A stretch of DNA of 38,501 bases from an uncultured Erysipelotrichaceae bacterium (GCA_902775285.1 CACYLI010000010.1:1-38501), one strand, 5' to 3'; positions 21,184 to 29,756 are shown, counted from the stretch's first letter. Program-made: numbers and translations. The notes: generated by a model from the letters alone, not told the origin.

Positions 21184-21583
21184 GAAAGGTTTTGGAAAAT
21201 TTTTAGGAGGAATGGCTATTGGAGCTGGACTTGGTTTATTATTTGCACCAGATAAGGGAGAAAATACTAGAAAAATGCTTTCTAAAAAAATTGAAGAATT
21301 TCTAAAGAAAGCAAAAGAAATTGATGCTGATGAAGTAAAAGATGAACTTTTATATAGAGTTGAAACACTTCAAGCAGAACTTGCTAATCTTGATAAAGAA
21401 AAAGCTAAAGATTTAGCTTTAAAAGAAGCTCAAAATATTAAAACAAAAGCAGAAGAATTATATAAATATGCAATTGAAAAAGGTACACCAGTAGTTGAGC
21501 AAGCTGCTGATGAAGTTAGAAAACAAGCATTAAAAGTTGTTAAAGAAGTTGAAAAGAAAATAGAAAATTCTAAAAAGAAATAA
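21176..21583 (+). CDS. YtxH-domain protein
   Basis: The 135-residue protein has the YtxH signature FLGGMAIGAGLGLLFAPDKGENTRKML (about 7-33): a short glycine-rich hydrophobic segment followed by the APxxGxxTR motif. A long charged amphipathic helix follows, rich in Lys, Glu and Ala, like LEA or apolipoprotein helices. Family members are stress-related small envelope proteins of unclear function. The start ATG at 21176 is preceded by AGGAGGAGGA, inside the previous gene. A terminator begins at its stop codon. Confidence 0.88.
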   Translation: MSKKGFGKFLGGMAIGAGLGLLFAPDKGENTRKMLSKKIEEFLKKAKEIDADEVKDELLYRVETLQAELANLDKEKAKDLALKEAQNIKTKAEELYKYAIEKGTPVVEQAADEVRKQALKVVKEVEKKIENSKKK

Positions 21584-21604
21584 AAAGACTTTATAGTCTT
21601 TTTT
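21583..21604 (+). terminator. Terminator after the YtxH gene
   Basis: Stem AAAAGACT/AGTCTTTT with a TTAT loop and T tail. It overlaps the stop codon. Confidence 0.8.
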
Positions 21605-21660
21605 CTTTTGAAAATAATATATATATGATATACTAATATTATAAGAAAGTAGAGGTAGTC

Positions 21661-22320
21661 ATGAAAAAAAGAAATCTAAGTAAAAAAGGAAATATAATTA
21701 TATCAGTATTTCTAACAATTGTTTCTATTGTTTATACAATACTTGTTAAAAACATAGATGTTAAATCAATTGGTCCTAATAATAGCGAAGTTGGATTTTC
21801 TTCAATGAACAAAATGTTTCATAATCTAATTGGTTCTAATATGACAATATATAAAATAACAGAATTTTTTGGATATTTAATATTATTACTAGTTGTAATG
21901 TATGGAATAATTGGATTAATTGAATTAATAAAAAGAAAGAATATTTTAAAAGTTGATAGAGAATTAATAATACTTGGATGTTTTTATGTATTAGTGTTAA
22001 TAGTTTATGTATTATTTGAAAAATTATCAATTAATTATAGACCCGTATTAATAAATGGAGAATTAGAAGCTTCTTATCCATCTAGCCATACAATACTATC
22101 TTTATGTGTAGGTATTAGTTCACTTATAATAAGTAGAAAATATATAAGAAGTAAGTATTTAAAAATATTTGATATTGTTACTATTTGTTTAATGGGTATT
22201 GTGCTTTTAGGAAGAATAATATCAGGGGTACATTGGATGAGTGATATTATTGGTGGTATTTTAATATCTTTAACATTGATAATGTATTTTAAAACAGCTT
22301 ATTATTTTAATAAAAACTAA
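21661..22320 (+). CDS. PAP2-family membrane phosphatase
   Basis: The 219-residue membrane protein has about six TM segments. It carries the three lipid phosphatase motifs: KLSINYRP (Lys and Arg-Pro, about 121-128), YPSSHT (the PSGH motif with Ser replacing Gly, about 139-144), and GRIISGVHWMSDIIGG (about 184-199), with the catalytic His and Asp. These enzymes dephosphorylate undecaprenyl pyrophosphate, phosphatidic acid or related lipids on the outer membrane face. Recycling of the cell-wall carrier lipid is a natural role beside the M23 hydrolase gene, but specificity cannot be read. It is not in an obvious operon. Confidence 0.9.
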   Translation: MKKRNLSKKGNIIISVFLTIVSIVYTILVKNIDVKSIGPNNSEVGFSSMNKMFHNLIGSNMTIYKITEFFGYLILLLVVMYGIIGLIELIKRKNILKVDRELIILGCFYVLVLIVYVLFEKLSINYRPVLINGELEASYPSSHTILSLCVGISSLIISRKYIRSKYLKIFDIVTICLMGIVLLGRIISGVHWMSDIIGGILISLTLIMYFKTAYYFNKN

Positions 22321-22413
22321 AACTATAAAAAGTGTAAATTTTTTCAATTTTTATATTAAAAATACAAATAATTATGTTAATATATACTTTAAGAGTGTTA
22401 TATAGGAGTAAAA

Positions 22414-23571
22414 ATGAAAAAAATATATAAATATCTTTTTATAATATTTAGTTTTTTTCTTTTTGTATGTAATACGGAAGCTAAAACTTTAAAACAATTA
22501 AAAGATGAATTAAAAAGAGATGAAGCTAATAAATCAACATTAATAAAAAAAGCTAAAGAAGTTCAGGGTAGAATTGATAGTATGAATTCTGAAATGAAAA
22601 AATTAGAAAATGAAATAACTTCATCAGAAGAACAAATAGTAGAAAGTAAAAATAGAATTGAAGTATTAACACTTAATATTGAAAAGAAAAAAGAAGAATT
22701 AAATAATTTATTATCATTTCGTGAATTAGCATCCTCTGATAATGTATATCTAGATTATTTCTTTAATGCAGTATCATTTTCAGATTTTATATATAGACAA
22801 GCAATAATTGAACAATTAACTAAGTATAATGATGAATTGATTGATCAGATGTATAATGCTATAGAAGAAAATAAATTATTACAAGAAAAACTAAAAAAAC
22901 AAATAAAATCTTCTGAAGATTCTGTTACTAAAGTTGAAAGATTACTTAAAAAATATAATTTAGATATGAATGATCTGGATGAAGAAAAAAGAGATGTAGA
23001 AGCAGATATTAAAGCAAGAAAACTTGAGGTAGCTGGATATGAAAAGACATATAAGGAACATAATTGTCCAGAAACTATGGAATTAAATGTATGTATAGAT
23101 GTACCAATATCAACAGGATTTGTAAGACCTTTAGTAAAAGGATTTATTACAAGTGAGTATGGAATGAGATATCATCCTACTAGAAAAGTTTATACTATGC
23201 ATAATGGAATAGACATTGGTGGAAATGCTATGGGGACTAAAGTTTATTCAGCAGCTCCTGGAAGAGTAAATAAGATTGTAAAAAAATCTAGTTGTGGTGG
23301 TAATATGGTATATATTCAACATACTGTTAATGGAAAAGAATATAGAACTGTATACATGCATTTACATACTATTAATGTTAAAGTTGATGACATAGTAACT
23401 ATTTCTACTGTAATTGGTACAGTTGGAGGAGGAGAAAGTTATGATGGTTGTTCAACTGGACCTCATTTGCATTTTGGAGTTTTAAAAGGATGGGAAGATT
23501 ATACATATTATAATCCAAGAAATTATGTTAATTTTCCAAGACTTGGAATATATTTTTATAGTAGATTTTAA
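22414..23571 (+). CDS. Secreted M23 peptidoglycan hydrolase with coiled coil
   Basis: The 385-residue protein begins with a Sec signal (IYKYLFIIFSFFLFVCNTEA, cleavage near residue 24). Residues about 25-215 are a long heptad coiled coil (LKQLKDELKRDEANKS; NRIEVLTLNIEKKKEELNN), like EnvC or PcsB-type activators. The C-terminal LytM/M23 domain has TSEYGMRYHPTRK, HNGIDIGG (zinc His and Asp) and PHLHFGV (catalytic and zinc His), so an active endopeptidase is expected. This layout fits a division-associated hydrolase that may be regulated by FtsEX-like partners, not present here. A short ORF follows 64 bp later. Confidence 0.92.
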   Translation: MKKIYKYLFIIFSFFLFVCNTEAKTLKQLKDELKRDEANKSTLIKKAKEVQGRIDSMNSEMKKLENEITSSEEQIVESKNRIEVLTLNIEKKKEELNNLLSFRELASSDNVYLDYFFNAVSFSDFIYRQAIIEQLTKYNDELIDQMYNAIEENKLLQEKLKKQIKSSEDSVTKVERLLKKYNLDMNDLDEEKRDVEADIKARKLEVAGYEKTYKEHNCPETMELNVCIDVPISTGFVRPLVKGFITSEYGMRYHPTRKVYTMHNGIDIGGNAMGTKVYSAAPGRVNKIVKKSSCGGNMVYIQHTVNGKEYRTVYMHLHTINVKVDDIVTISTVIGTVGGGESYDGCSTGPHLHFGVLKGWEDYTYYNPRNYVNFPRLGIYFYSRF

Positions 23572-23635
23572 TAAATCTACTTTTAAATTGACTTTTAATA
23601 TACATAGTTTTAGAATAACTATTCAAGGAGAAAAA

Positions 23636-24289
23636 ATGAATATACAACTTAAACAATTAGATATTACTTTAAATCAATATTATAATCCAGATTATAATAA
23701 TATATATCAGTTTAGATTAAGCTTAAAAAATAGAATTGATAATAGAATTAATCAAATAATAAATCTTTTAAAACTATTAAATGATAATCTAAGTGATATA
23801 GAATTTATTAATATATTTAATAATGTTTATGACATTAGATTTCAAAATAAAGGAGTATTAAATTTAAACATAGTATCTGATTATAATTTAACTATGATAA
23901 TAAATTATGCAAGTGATATAAAATTTGATAATGTTTTATATTCTATAGATGAAATAATTGATTTATTTAAAAATAATAATATAGCTTTATTAGGAATAAA
24001 CTATGTAGAATTTGATTCTGAATATATGAAAAAATATTATGATATATCTAATGTAAATAGAATTAATGAAGAAGAATTATCAAAAGTATATAATTATATT
24101 TTAGAGAATACTAGAGTATATAATAATAATTTTATTAAAGATATTAGAGAAAAATTAAAAAGAGAAAAAATATTAAAAGATTTAAACAATTTAATTAATT
24201 TCACAAGTGATGAATTTAATTATATAGATAAAAAGTGTAGTCATCAAAAATTGACTTGCAACAATAAATATGGTAGAATTCCTGTGTAA
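23636..24289 (+). CDS. Unrecognised 217-residue protein
   Basis: I do not recognise this protein. It has no signal peptide or TM segment and is dominated by Asn, Ile and Tyr, reflecting AT-rich codons. The pattern of helices (YNNIYQFRLSLKNRIDNRINQIINLLKLLND) alternates with strands (GVLNLNIVSDYNLTMIINYASDIKF). The last 30 residues contain two cysteines in KKCSHQKLTCNNKYG that might bind metal. ATG 23636 is preceded by AAGGAG at good spacing; the open frame extends upstream without another such site. It lies between the M23 hydrolase and proS genes, 37 bp before proS. Confidence 0.7.
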   Translation: MNIQLKQLDITLNQYYNPDYNNIYQFRLSLKNRIDNRINQIINLLKLLNDNLSDIEFINIFNNVYDIRFQNKGVLNLNIVSDYNLTMIINYASDIKFDNVLYSIDEIIDLFKNNNIALLGINYVEFDSEYMKKYYDISNVNRINEEELSKVYNYILENTRVYNNNFIKDIREKLKREKILKDLNNLINFTSDEFNYIDKKCSHQKLTCNNKYGRIPV

Positions 24290-24326
24290 ATATGATGATT
24301 TAATTTTTTGTTAGGAGGAATTTCAC

Positions 24327-25748
24327 ATGAAAAATGATACAATAACTTTAAGAAGTGACGATTTTGCTAAATGGTATACAGATGTTGTAAGAGCTTCACA
24401 TTTAACAGATTATTCAAGTGTTAAAGGATGTACTATATTTGAACCTAATGGATATGCTTTATGGGAAAAAATGCAAAGTGTATTGGATGATATGTTTAAA
24501 CGCACAGGACATCAAAATGTATATATGCCAGTATTTATTCCAGAAAATTTACTTAAAAAAGAAGGTGAATTAATTTCTGGATTTGCTCCTGAATGTGCAT
24601 GGATTACACAAGGTGGAAATGAAGAATTAGAAGAAAGATTTGCATTTCGTCCAACTAGTGAAACTCTATTTAGTGATTATTTTTCTAAAACAGTTAAAAC
24701 TTACAGAGATCTTCCTAAACTATATAATCAATGGTGTAATGTAGTAAGATGGGAAAAAGAAACAAGACCATTTTTAAGAAGTAGAGAATTTTTATGGCAA
24801 GAAGGACATACAGTTCATTCTAATCAAAGTGAAGCAGAAGCTGAAACACATAGAATGTTAGATGTTTATAAAGAATTTTTTGAAAACTATTTAGCAATTC
24901 CTGTTATAACTGGAAAGAAAACTGAAAAAGAAAAATTTGCAGGAGCAGAATATACATTAACTGTTGAAGCATTAATGCAAAATGGTGTTAGTTTACAATC
25001 CGCTACTAGTCATTATTTTGGACAAAAATTTTCTAAAGTATATGATATAAAATTTGTTAACAAAGATAATCAATTTGATTATTGTTATCAAACTTCTTGG
25101 GGAAGTACAACTAGAATGATAGGGGCTTTAATAATGGTTCATTCAGATGACAGAGGACTAGTATTACCTCCTAAAATTGCACCAAAACAAGTAGTTATAA
25201 TTCCAATTAAAAATGATGAAAAATTAGTAAGTATTAGTGAACACATAAAAGATAGTTTACAAGAAAAAGGATTTTCTACATATATTGATTATAGCGATAA
25301 GAGTGCTGGATTTAAATTCGCAGAAGCTGAAGTAAATGGGATTCCGTTAAGAATAGAAGTAGGGCCAAGAGATTTAGATAATAATGAAGTGACTATAGTT
25401 AGACGTGATAATTTAGAAAAGCAAGTAATTAAGTTAAATGATGTAATAAATGTAGTAACTCAACAATTAGATAAAATGCAAAGTGATATGTTTAATAAAG
25501 CTTTAAATAATCTAAAAGAAAGAACTTATGAAGCAACTTCATTAGACGAAGTAAAAGATATAATGAATAATAAACCAGGATTCGTTAATGCACATTGGTG
25601 TGGAAATGAAGAATGTGAACTTAAGATGAAAGAAATAAAAGGAACTAAATCTAGATGTATTATTGAAACAAAAGATTATGAACATGAAAAATGTATTGTT
25701 TGTAATAAAAAAGCAAAACATAAAGTAGTGTGGGGAATACAATACTAA
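24327..25748 (+). CDS. proS: Prolyl-tRNA synthetase, archaeal/eukaryal (type 3)
   Basis: The 473-residue enzyme charges tRNA-Pro. Class II motifs are visible: FEPNGYALWEKMQSVLDDMFKRTGHQNVYMP (motif 1 region), AFRPTSET, RWEKETRPFLRSREFLWQEGHT (motif 2), and SWGSTTRMIGALIMVHSDDRGLVLPPKIAPKQVVIIP (motif 3 and start of the anticodon-binding domain). There is no editing insertion between motifs 2 and 3, and the short C-terminal zinc-binding-like region (HWCGNEECELKMKEIKG; EKCIVCNKKAKHKV) ends in GIQY. That is the archaeal-type architecture, found in some Mollicutes and Firmicutes, not the long bacterial type. A strong GGAGG precedes the ATG. Confidence 0.95.
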   Translation: MKNDTITLRSDDFAKWYTDVVRASHLTDYSSVKGCTIFEPNGYALWEKMQSVLDDMFKRTGHQNVYMPVFIPENLLKKEGELISGFAPECAWITQGGNEELEERFAFRPTSETLFSDYFSKTVKTYRDLPKLYNQWCNVVRWEKETRPFLRSREFLWQEGHTVHSNQSEAEAETHRMLDVYKEFFENYLAIPVITGKKTEKEKFAGAEYTLTVEALMQNGVSLQSATSHYFGQKFSKVYDIKFVNKDNQFDYCYQTSWGSTTRMIGALIMVHSDDRGLVLPPKIAPKQVVIIPIKNDEKLVSISEHIKDSLQEKGFSTYIDYSDKSAGFKFAEAEVNGIPLRIEVGPRDLDNNEVTIVRRDNLEKQVIKLNDVINVVTQQLDKMQSDMFNKALNNLKERTYEATSLDEVKDIMNNKPGFVNAHWCGNEECELKMKEIKGTKSRCIIETKDYEHEKCIVCNKKAKHKVVWGIQY

Positions 25749-25766
25749 CAATAAGGAGGTTTTGGT

Positions 25767-26024
25767 ATGAGAACAGATGGAGCATGGATTTATTTTTGCA
25801 AAGAATGCAATAATTATCATTTAGTAAAATATGAGACATTTAAAGATGAAAATCCAAAAGAATATGAGGTTTATATAGTTTGTCCTTACACAAAACATAG
25901 TAATGGGCAACTATATGATGGAAAGTCATTTCAACCGTATTTAGATTATTTTTATACAATACAAGATAATCTAGTTGATGTTAATTATTTAAGAAAAAAA
26001 GAAGCTAGATTAAGAATGAAATAG
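25767..26024 (+). CDS. Small unrecognised protein downstream of proS
   Basis: The 85-residue protein contains FCKECNNYHL near the N-terminus and a single later cysteine (YIVCPYTKHSNG), so a zinc knuckle is possible. The rest is charged with no TM segment. AAGGAGG is a strong ribosome binding site, 18 bp after the proS stop, so it is probably co-transcribed with proS. I know no family for it. The basic C-terminus (RKKEARLRMK) could contact nucleic acid, but that is weak evidence. Confidence 0.7.
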   Translation: MRTDGAWIYFCKECNNYHLVKYETFKDENPKEYEVYIVCPYTKHSNGQLYDGKSFQPYLDYFYTIQDNLVDVNYLRKKEARLRMK

Positions 26025-26060
26025 TGTTAATTATATGCTAATATTTTTAGTAATAAATAC

Positions 26061-26089
26061 TTGACAATTGAATATTTATAATATATAAT
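26061..26089 (+). promoter_or_regulatory. Promoter of the infC-rpmI-rplT operon
   Basis: TTGACA (26061-26066), exact 17-bp spacer, TATAAT (26084-26089); the best consensus promoter in the window, as expected for ribosomal genes. Confidence 0.85.
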
Positions 26090-26095
26090 CAAGTA

Positions 26096-26207
26096 TGTTG
26101 AAAAAGAAAGAAAGAGATCCACTCTTCACCAGATGTAAAAGTACATTGGTAAAAAAGCTTATTGTTTTATAACATAGTTTTTTAAGTGGACTCATGTCCA
26201 CTTTTTT
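26096..26207 (+). ncRNA. Ribosomal protein L20-type leader of infC with attenuator
   Basis: The leader between the promoter and infC ends in a terminator: stem AAGTGGAC (26184-26191), loop TCAT, GTCCACTT (26196-26203), T tail. TCCACT at 26118-26123 is complementary to AGTGGA of the terminator arm, giving an alternative pairing. Position and layout match the L20-binding leader upstream of infC-rpmI-rplT in Firmicutes, where excess L20 promotes termination. The call rests on context and these pairings. Confidence 0.75.
26184..26207 (+). terminator. Attenuator terminator in the infC leader
   Basis: 8-bp stem AAGTGGAC/GTCCACTT with a TCAT loop followed by T6, 30 bp before infC. Confidence 0.85.
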
Positions 26208-26237
26208 AATTAATAAAAAAATATGGAGGTGCTCAAA

Positions 26238-26762
26238 ATAGCTAAGCAAAATAATGAAGTTCTAGTTAATGAACAAATAACTTTTCCCGAAGTAATGGTA
26301 ATTGGACCTAATGGAGAAAAAATGGGTATCAAAAATTTAAATGATGCCTTAACATTATCAAAATATGCAGGACTTGATTTAGTACTACTAAATAGTGATC
26401 CTAAGAATCCTGTATGTAAAATAATCGATTATAACAAATATCGTTATGAAAAACAAAAACAAGTTAAGGAAGCAAAGAAAAAACAAAGAGAACAAAATCT
26501 TGAAACTAAAGAGTATAGATTAAGCGTTGCTATCGATGTTGGAGATTTTGAAACTAAGTTAAGAAATGCTAAAGCTTATCTTGAAAAAGGTCATAAAATT
26601 AAAGTTACTGTTAGATTTAAAGGAAGACAATTAACTCATCCAGAATTAGGTAAAGATGTAATAATGAGATTTGCAGAAAGACTTTCTGATGTTTCTGAAA
26701 TAGAATCTATGCCTAAAATGGAAGGTAGAAGTATGCAGTTATTTTTAACACCAAAAAAATAG
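26238..26762 (+). CDS. infC: Translation initiation factor IF-3, AUA start
   Basis: The 174-residue IF-3 keeps initiation accurate on the 30S subunit. Its N-terminal domain has NEQITFPEVMVIGPNGEKMGI and the linker is Lys-rich (YEKQKQVKEAKKKQRE). The C-terminal domain shows VRFKGRQLTHPELG and the ending PKMEGRSMQLFLTPK. The ATG at 26223 overlaps the ribosome binding site GGAGGTG (26225-26231) itself, so it cannot use it. The in-frame ATA at 26238, 8 bp after GGAGG, is the best start and gives a normal length. Non-AUG infC starts (AUU and related) are well known and let IF-3 repress its own translation; AUA here fits that logic. First gene of the operon. Confidence 0.9.
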   Translation: MAKQNNEVLVNEQITFPEVMVIGPNGEKMGIKNLNDALTLSKYAGLDLVLLNSDPKNPVCKIIDYNKYRYEKQKQVKEAKKKQREQNLETKEYRLSVAIDVGDFETKLRNAKAYLEKGHKIKVTVRFKGRQLTHPELGKDVIMRFAERLSDVSEIESMPKMEGRSMQLFLTPKK

Positions 26763-26777
26763 AAGGAGGAAATTATT

Positions 26778-26969
26778 ATGCCAAAAATGAAATCACATGG
26801 TGGAATTAGTAAAAAAATTAAAGTAAGAAATTCTGGTTCAACTAAAATTGGACATGTTGGAGCTAATCACAATAGTGGAAAGAAACCAACAGACTATAAT
26901 AGAAAAGCAAGAAAGGGTTCTGTACTTAGTAGCGGAGATGCTAGAAGATACAAAGGACTTATAGGATAA
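26778..26969 (+). CDS. rpmI: 50S ribosomal protein L35
   Basis: The 63-residue basic protein has the L35 signature MPKMKSHGGISKKIKVRNSG near the start, then RKARKGSVLSSGDARRYKGL at the end. Length is normal. A strong AGAAGGAGG lies upstream of the ATG, and it is the middle gene of infC-rpmI-rplT, 15 bp after infC and 14 bp before rplT. Confidence 0.95.
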   Translation: MPKMKSHGGISKKIKVRNSGSTKIGHVGANHNSGKKPTDYNRKARKGSVLSSGDARRYKGLIG

Positions 26970-26983
26970 GGGGGAAGTAAATA

Positions 26984-27514
26984 ATGACAAGAGTTAAAGG
27001 TGGAGTTGTTTCTAAAAATAGAAGAAGAAAAGTTTTAAAAAGAGCTAAAGGATATTTTGGAAGTAAACATAGATTATATAAGACTGCTCAAGAACAATTA
27101 TTTCATAGTGGAGCATATAGCTTTAATGATAGAAAGAAAAGAGCAAATGATTTTAGAAAATTATGGATAGCAAGAATTAATGCTGCTTGTAGAAATAATG
27201 GAGTAGTATATTCTAAATTCATTAATGGTCTAAAGAAAGCTAATATTGAAATTAATAGAAAAATGTTAAGCGAACTTGCTATTTTCGCACCAGAAGAATT
27301 TACTAAATTAGTTTCACTTTCTAAAGATGCTTTAGAAAATAAGACTACTAAAAAAGAATCTAAAGAAGTTGAAAAGAAAGTTGAAAAAGTAGTTACAGAA
27401 AAAACAGATTATTCTAAATTAACAGTTGCTGAATTAAAAGATTTATGTGAACAAAAGAATATTGATACAGCTGGTATGAAAAAAGCTGATTTAGTTAAAG
27501 CATTAGAAAAATAA
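26984..27514 (+). CDS. rplT: 50S ribosomal protein L20 with added C-terminal SAP/Rho_N-like domain
   Basis: Residues 1-118 are a normal L20 ([67 protein letters not shown]). L20 usually ends there at about 118 residues. Here a 58-residue extension follows: a Lys/Glu-rich linker (about 119-140), then [20 protein letters not shown] and [13 protein letters not shown]. This two-helix pattern resembles SAP or Rho N-terminal helical motifs that bind nucleic acid. The extension is in frame and the stop codon is followed by a terminator, so it is not a read-through artefact in this sequence. L20 is also the likely repressor of the operon through the leader. Confidence 0.93.
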   Translation: MTRVKGGVVSKNRRRKVLKRAKGYFGSKHRLYKTAQEQLFHSGAYSFNDRKKRANDFRKLWIARINAACRNNGVVYSKFINGLKKANIEINRKMLSELAIFAPEEFTKLVSLSKDALENKTTKKESKEVEKKVEKVVTEKTDYSKLTVAELKDLCEQKNIDTAGMKKADLVKALEK

Positions 27515-27537
27515 ATCCATTAAATGGATTTTTTTTT
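27513..27537 (+). terminator. Terminator of the infC-rpmI-rplT operon
   Basis: Stem AAATCCAT/ATGGATTT with a TAA loop and a T tail, overlapping the rplT stop codon. Confidence 0.85.
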
Positions 27538-27578
27538 ATGAATATGTTATTATATATAACATATTTTTAGGGGGATAT

Positions 27579-28682
27579 ATGCCAAAAGATATTGAATATG
27601 AAATTGATTACAATAGATTTTTAGTTAAAGATGAAATGAAGCATTTTAATGAAGTGAAAAAAATGAATAATGAAAAATCTAATAAACTATTTATAGATAA
27701 ACATAATTTAAAAATTAATACTCTATTAAGCAATTTTAATAGTAGATTATCATTTTCATCTATAGCGCTTGTGTCTGTTTATGCTGTATCTTTTATTCTT
27801 TCAATGTTAAATATAGTATCTTTACCTGTATTTATATTTTTACTTTCAAGTACAGCAATATCATCTAATATTTATATTTCATATGTAATAAAAGAAAATA
27901 AAAAAAGACTTTTAAAAGACTATGGAATTTCAAATGAAGAAGAAATACAAAATAAAATGTTAGATGCCGAATTGAATATAGAGTCACTAAAAAAAAGAAA
28001 TAATTTTATAGAAAAATATATAATGAATAAAATATATGATATTTCAATTAATAAAAAAAAGAAAGAAATAAACTCTAACCCTGAATCAAACATAGTAAAT
28101 GTAAGAACATCTAGAGATATAAAAAAGAGTATTTTTGAAATAGAAAGTAAAATTGAAAGTATTTATAGAATGATTGATAAAGAAAATAGTGAAAAATATT
28201 TAATAAATGAATTTAATAATTATACTGATTATAAAATAGATGGAAGTTGTTTAAGCTTGCTTGCAACATCTACTGTAACCATATTTGCTCTTTATTTATT
28301 ATTAACACTTACTCCTATAGCATCACTTTCTATAGCTGGATATGTAGCTTCTTCTTCTTTATTATCTGGAGTAATACTTGGAGCATTAAAACATAAATTC
28401 ATGAAAAAAAGAAAAAACGAAATACTTAAAAGAATGGAAGAATTTAATATAAGAGTATATAAAGATCATGTGTTAAATTTAGAAAAATACTTATTTTATA
28501 ATTTAGATTTAAATGAATTAAGTGATGAAATTATATCTTTAGAAAAAGAATTAATAGAAGAAAAAAATAATTTAAAAATAGAAGAGGAAAAAGAAAGAGA
28601 ATCTATTAAAAGAAGAAATAATCTTAATCAAAGTAGCTTTTTAGAAAATATAAATGAAAAACAACTAAAATTAAAAATGTAG
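27579..28682 (+). CDS. Unrecognised membrane protein with coiled coils
   Basis: The 367-residue protein has two pairs of hydrophobic segments (about 64-84 with 88-108, and about 222-242 with 246-270), so about four TM helices. Charged coiled-coil regions lie between them (EEIQNKMLDAELNIESLKKRNNFIEKY) and at the C-terminus (LSDEIISLEKELIEEKNNLKIEEEKE). I do not recognise a family. Low-complexity Asn/Lys/Ser/Ile composition follows the genome. GGGGG lies 7 bp upstream of the ATG. The gene sits alone between the ribosomal operon terminator and the Smr gene, 80 bp away. No function can be assigned. Confidence 0.78.
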   Translation: MPKDIEYEIDYNRFLVKDEMKHFNEVKKMNNEKSNKLFIDKHNLKINTLLSNFNSRLSFSSIALVSVYAVSFILSMLNIVSLPVFIFLLSSTAISSNIYISYVIKENKKRLLKDYGISNEEEIQNKMLDAELNIESLKKRNNFIEKYIMNKIYDISINKKKKEINSNPESNIVNVRTSRDIKKSIFEIESKIESIYRMIDKENSEKYLINEFNNYTDYKIDGSCLSLLATSTVTIFALYLLLTLTPIASLSIAGYVASSSLLSGVILGALKHKFMKKRKNEILKRMEEFNIRVYKDHVLNLEKYLFYNLDLNELSDEIISLEKELIEEKNNLKIEEEKERESIKRRNNLNQSSFLENINEKQLKLKM

Positions 28683-28762
28683 ATTTACATAAAATAAAAG
28701 AATTATAATTGAAAATAGAAGATATATAAATTATAATAAATCGTAATAAAGAAGGTATTAAT

Positions 28763-29026
28763 ATGAAAGATTTTATAGATCCATTTTTATATAATGTTCC
28801 ACATTTAGATATTCATGGATATGATAGATATGGAGCTACTGCTGAAATTAATGTTTTTATAGATAATAATTTAAGAATAGATAATAAGAAAATAATAATA
28901 GTTCATGGTAAAGGAACAGGAGTATTAAAGAAAGAAACACATGAATATTTAAAAAAAGATAAAAGAGTGTTAGAATATAAAACAAATAATTATAACGATG
29001 GTGAAACTATAGTTATTTTGAAATAG
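28763..29026 (+). CDS. Stand-alone Smr-domain protein
   Basis: The 87-residue protein is a bare Smr domain, the C-terminal nuclease domain of MutS2: LDIHGYDRYGATAEINVFI (the conserved LDxHG) and KIIIVHGKGTGVLKKETHEYL (HGxGxG). The end, VLEYKTNNYNDGETIVILK, is the usual final strand. Smr domains nick DNA or act on stalled ribosome mRNA; a free-standing one is common in Firmicutes and its target is unclear. AAGAAGG lies upstream of the ATG. The rsmE gene starts 10 bp after its stop, so these two are co-transcribed. Confidence 0.9.
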   Translation: MKDFIDPFLYNVPHLDIHGYDRYGATAEINVFIDNNLRIDNKKIIIVHGKGTGVLKKETHEYLKKDKRVLEYKTNNYNDGETIVILK

Positions 29027-29036
29027 GAGGTATTAT

Positions 29037-29756
29037 ATGCAACAATATTTTGCTACTTCTAAAAAGAATGATGTTTTATTTTTAAATAATGATGATTTAA
29101 ATCATATAAAAAATGTCATGAGAATGAAAGAAAATGATGAAATAATAGTTGTTTATGAAGACAAAAGTTATATATGTAGTCTTAATAATGATTTGTTATC
29201 TGCAACTATTGAAAGTGTTTTTAAAACCCTTTCAAGTGAAATTAGATTAATAGTTCATGTTCCAGTTCTTAGTGAAGAAAAAATGAGTTTTATATTACAA
29301 CATGGAACAGAACTTGGAATAACAGATTTTATAGTAGTAGATTATGAACATTGTAAATATAAACTTCCTAAAAAAGATTATGAGAAAAAAATTAATAGAT
29401 GGAATAAAATAATTAAAGAAGCAAGTGAACAATCTTATAGAATAAAGAAACCTATATTGAATTCTATTATAAATCCTAAAAATATCAAAAGTATAGAAGG
29501 TGTAAATATAATGTGTTCACTTGACAAAAGGAATGTAAAAAGCATATGTAAAGTATTAACAAAAGATAACTATAAAGGTACAATAAACTTAGTATTTGGA
29601 CCAGAGGGTGGTCTAAGTCAAAATGAAGAAAAACTATTAGAAGAAAAAGGATTTATTAAAACATCTTTAGGAACTGATGTTCTTAGAACCGAAACTGTTC
29701 CTTTAATGATTGCTTCTATAGTTAAATATTTGAAGGAAAGTGAAGAAAATGAGTAA
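29037..29756 (+). CDS. rsmE: 16S rRNA (uracil1498-N3)-methyltransferase
   Basis: The 239-residue SPOUT-family enzyme methylates U1498 of 16S rRNA. The N-terminal PUA-like part is FLNNDDLNHIKNVMRMKENDEIIVVYE. The SPOUT catalytic end shows the knotted SAM site: INLVFGPEGGLSQNEEKLLEEKGF, then SLGTDVLRTETVPLMIASIVKY. Length is normal. AGGAGG precedes the ATG at 7-8 bp. It starts 10 bp after the Smr gene, and its last bases overlap the next gene by 8 nt (ATGAGTAA), so the whole block from Smr to mtaB is one operon. Confidence 0.95.
   Translation: MQQYFATSKKNDVLFLNNDDLNHIKNVMRMKENDEIIVVYEDKSYICSLNNDLLSATIESVFKTLSSEIRLIVHVPVLSEEKMSFILQHGTELGITDFIVVDYEHCKYKLPKKDYEKKINRWNKIIKEASEQSYRIKKPILNSIINPKNIKSIEGVNIMCSLDKRNVKSICKVLTKDNYKGTINLVFGPEGGLSQNEEKLLEEKGFIKTSLGTDVLRTETVPLMIASIVKYLKESEENE

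Noticed and set aside
24290..24326. T-box leader for proS
   Set aside because: The intergenic gap is 37 bp, far too short for a T-box, and no T-box motif is present upstream.
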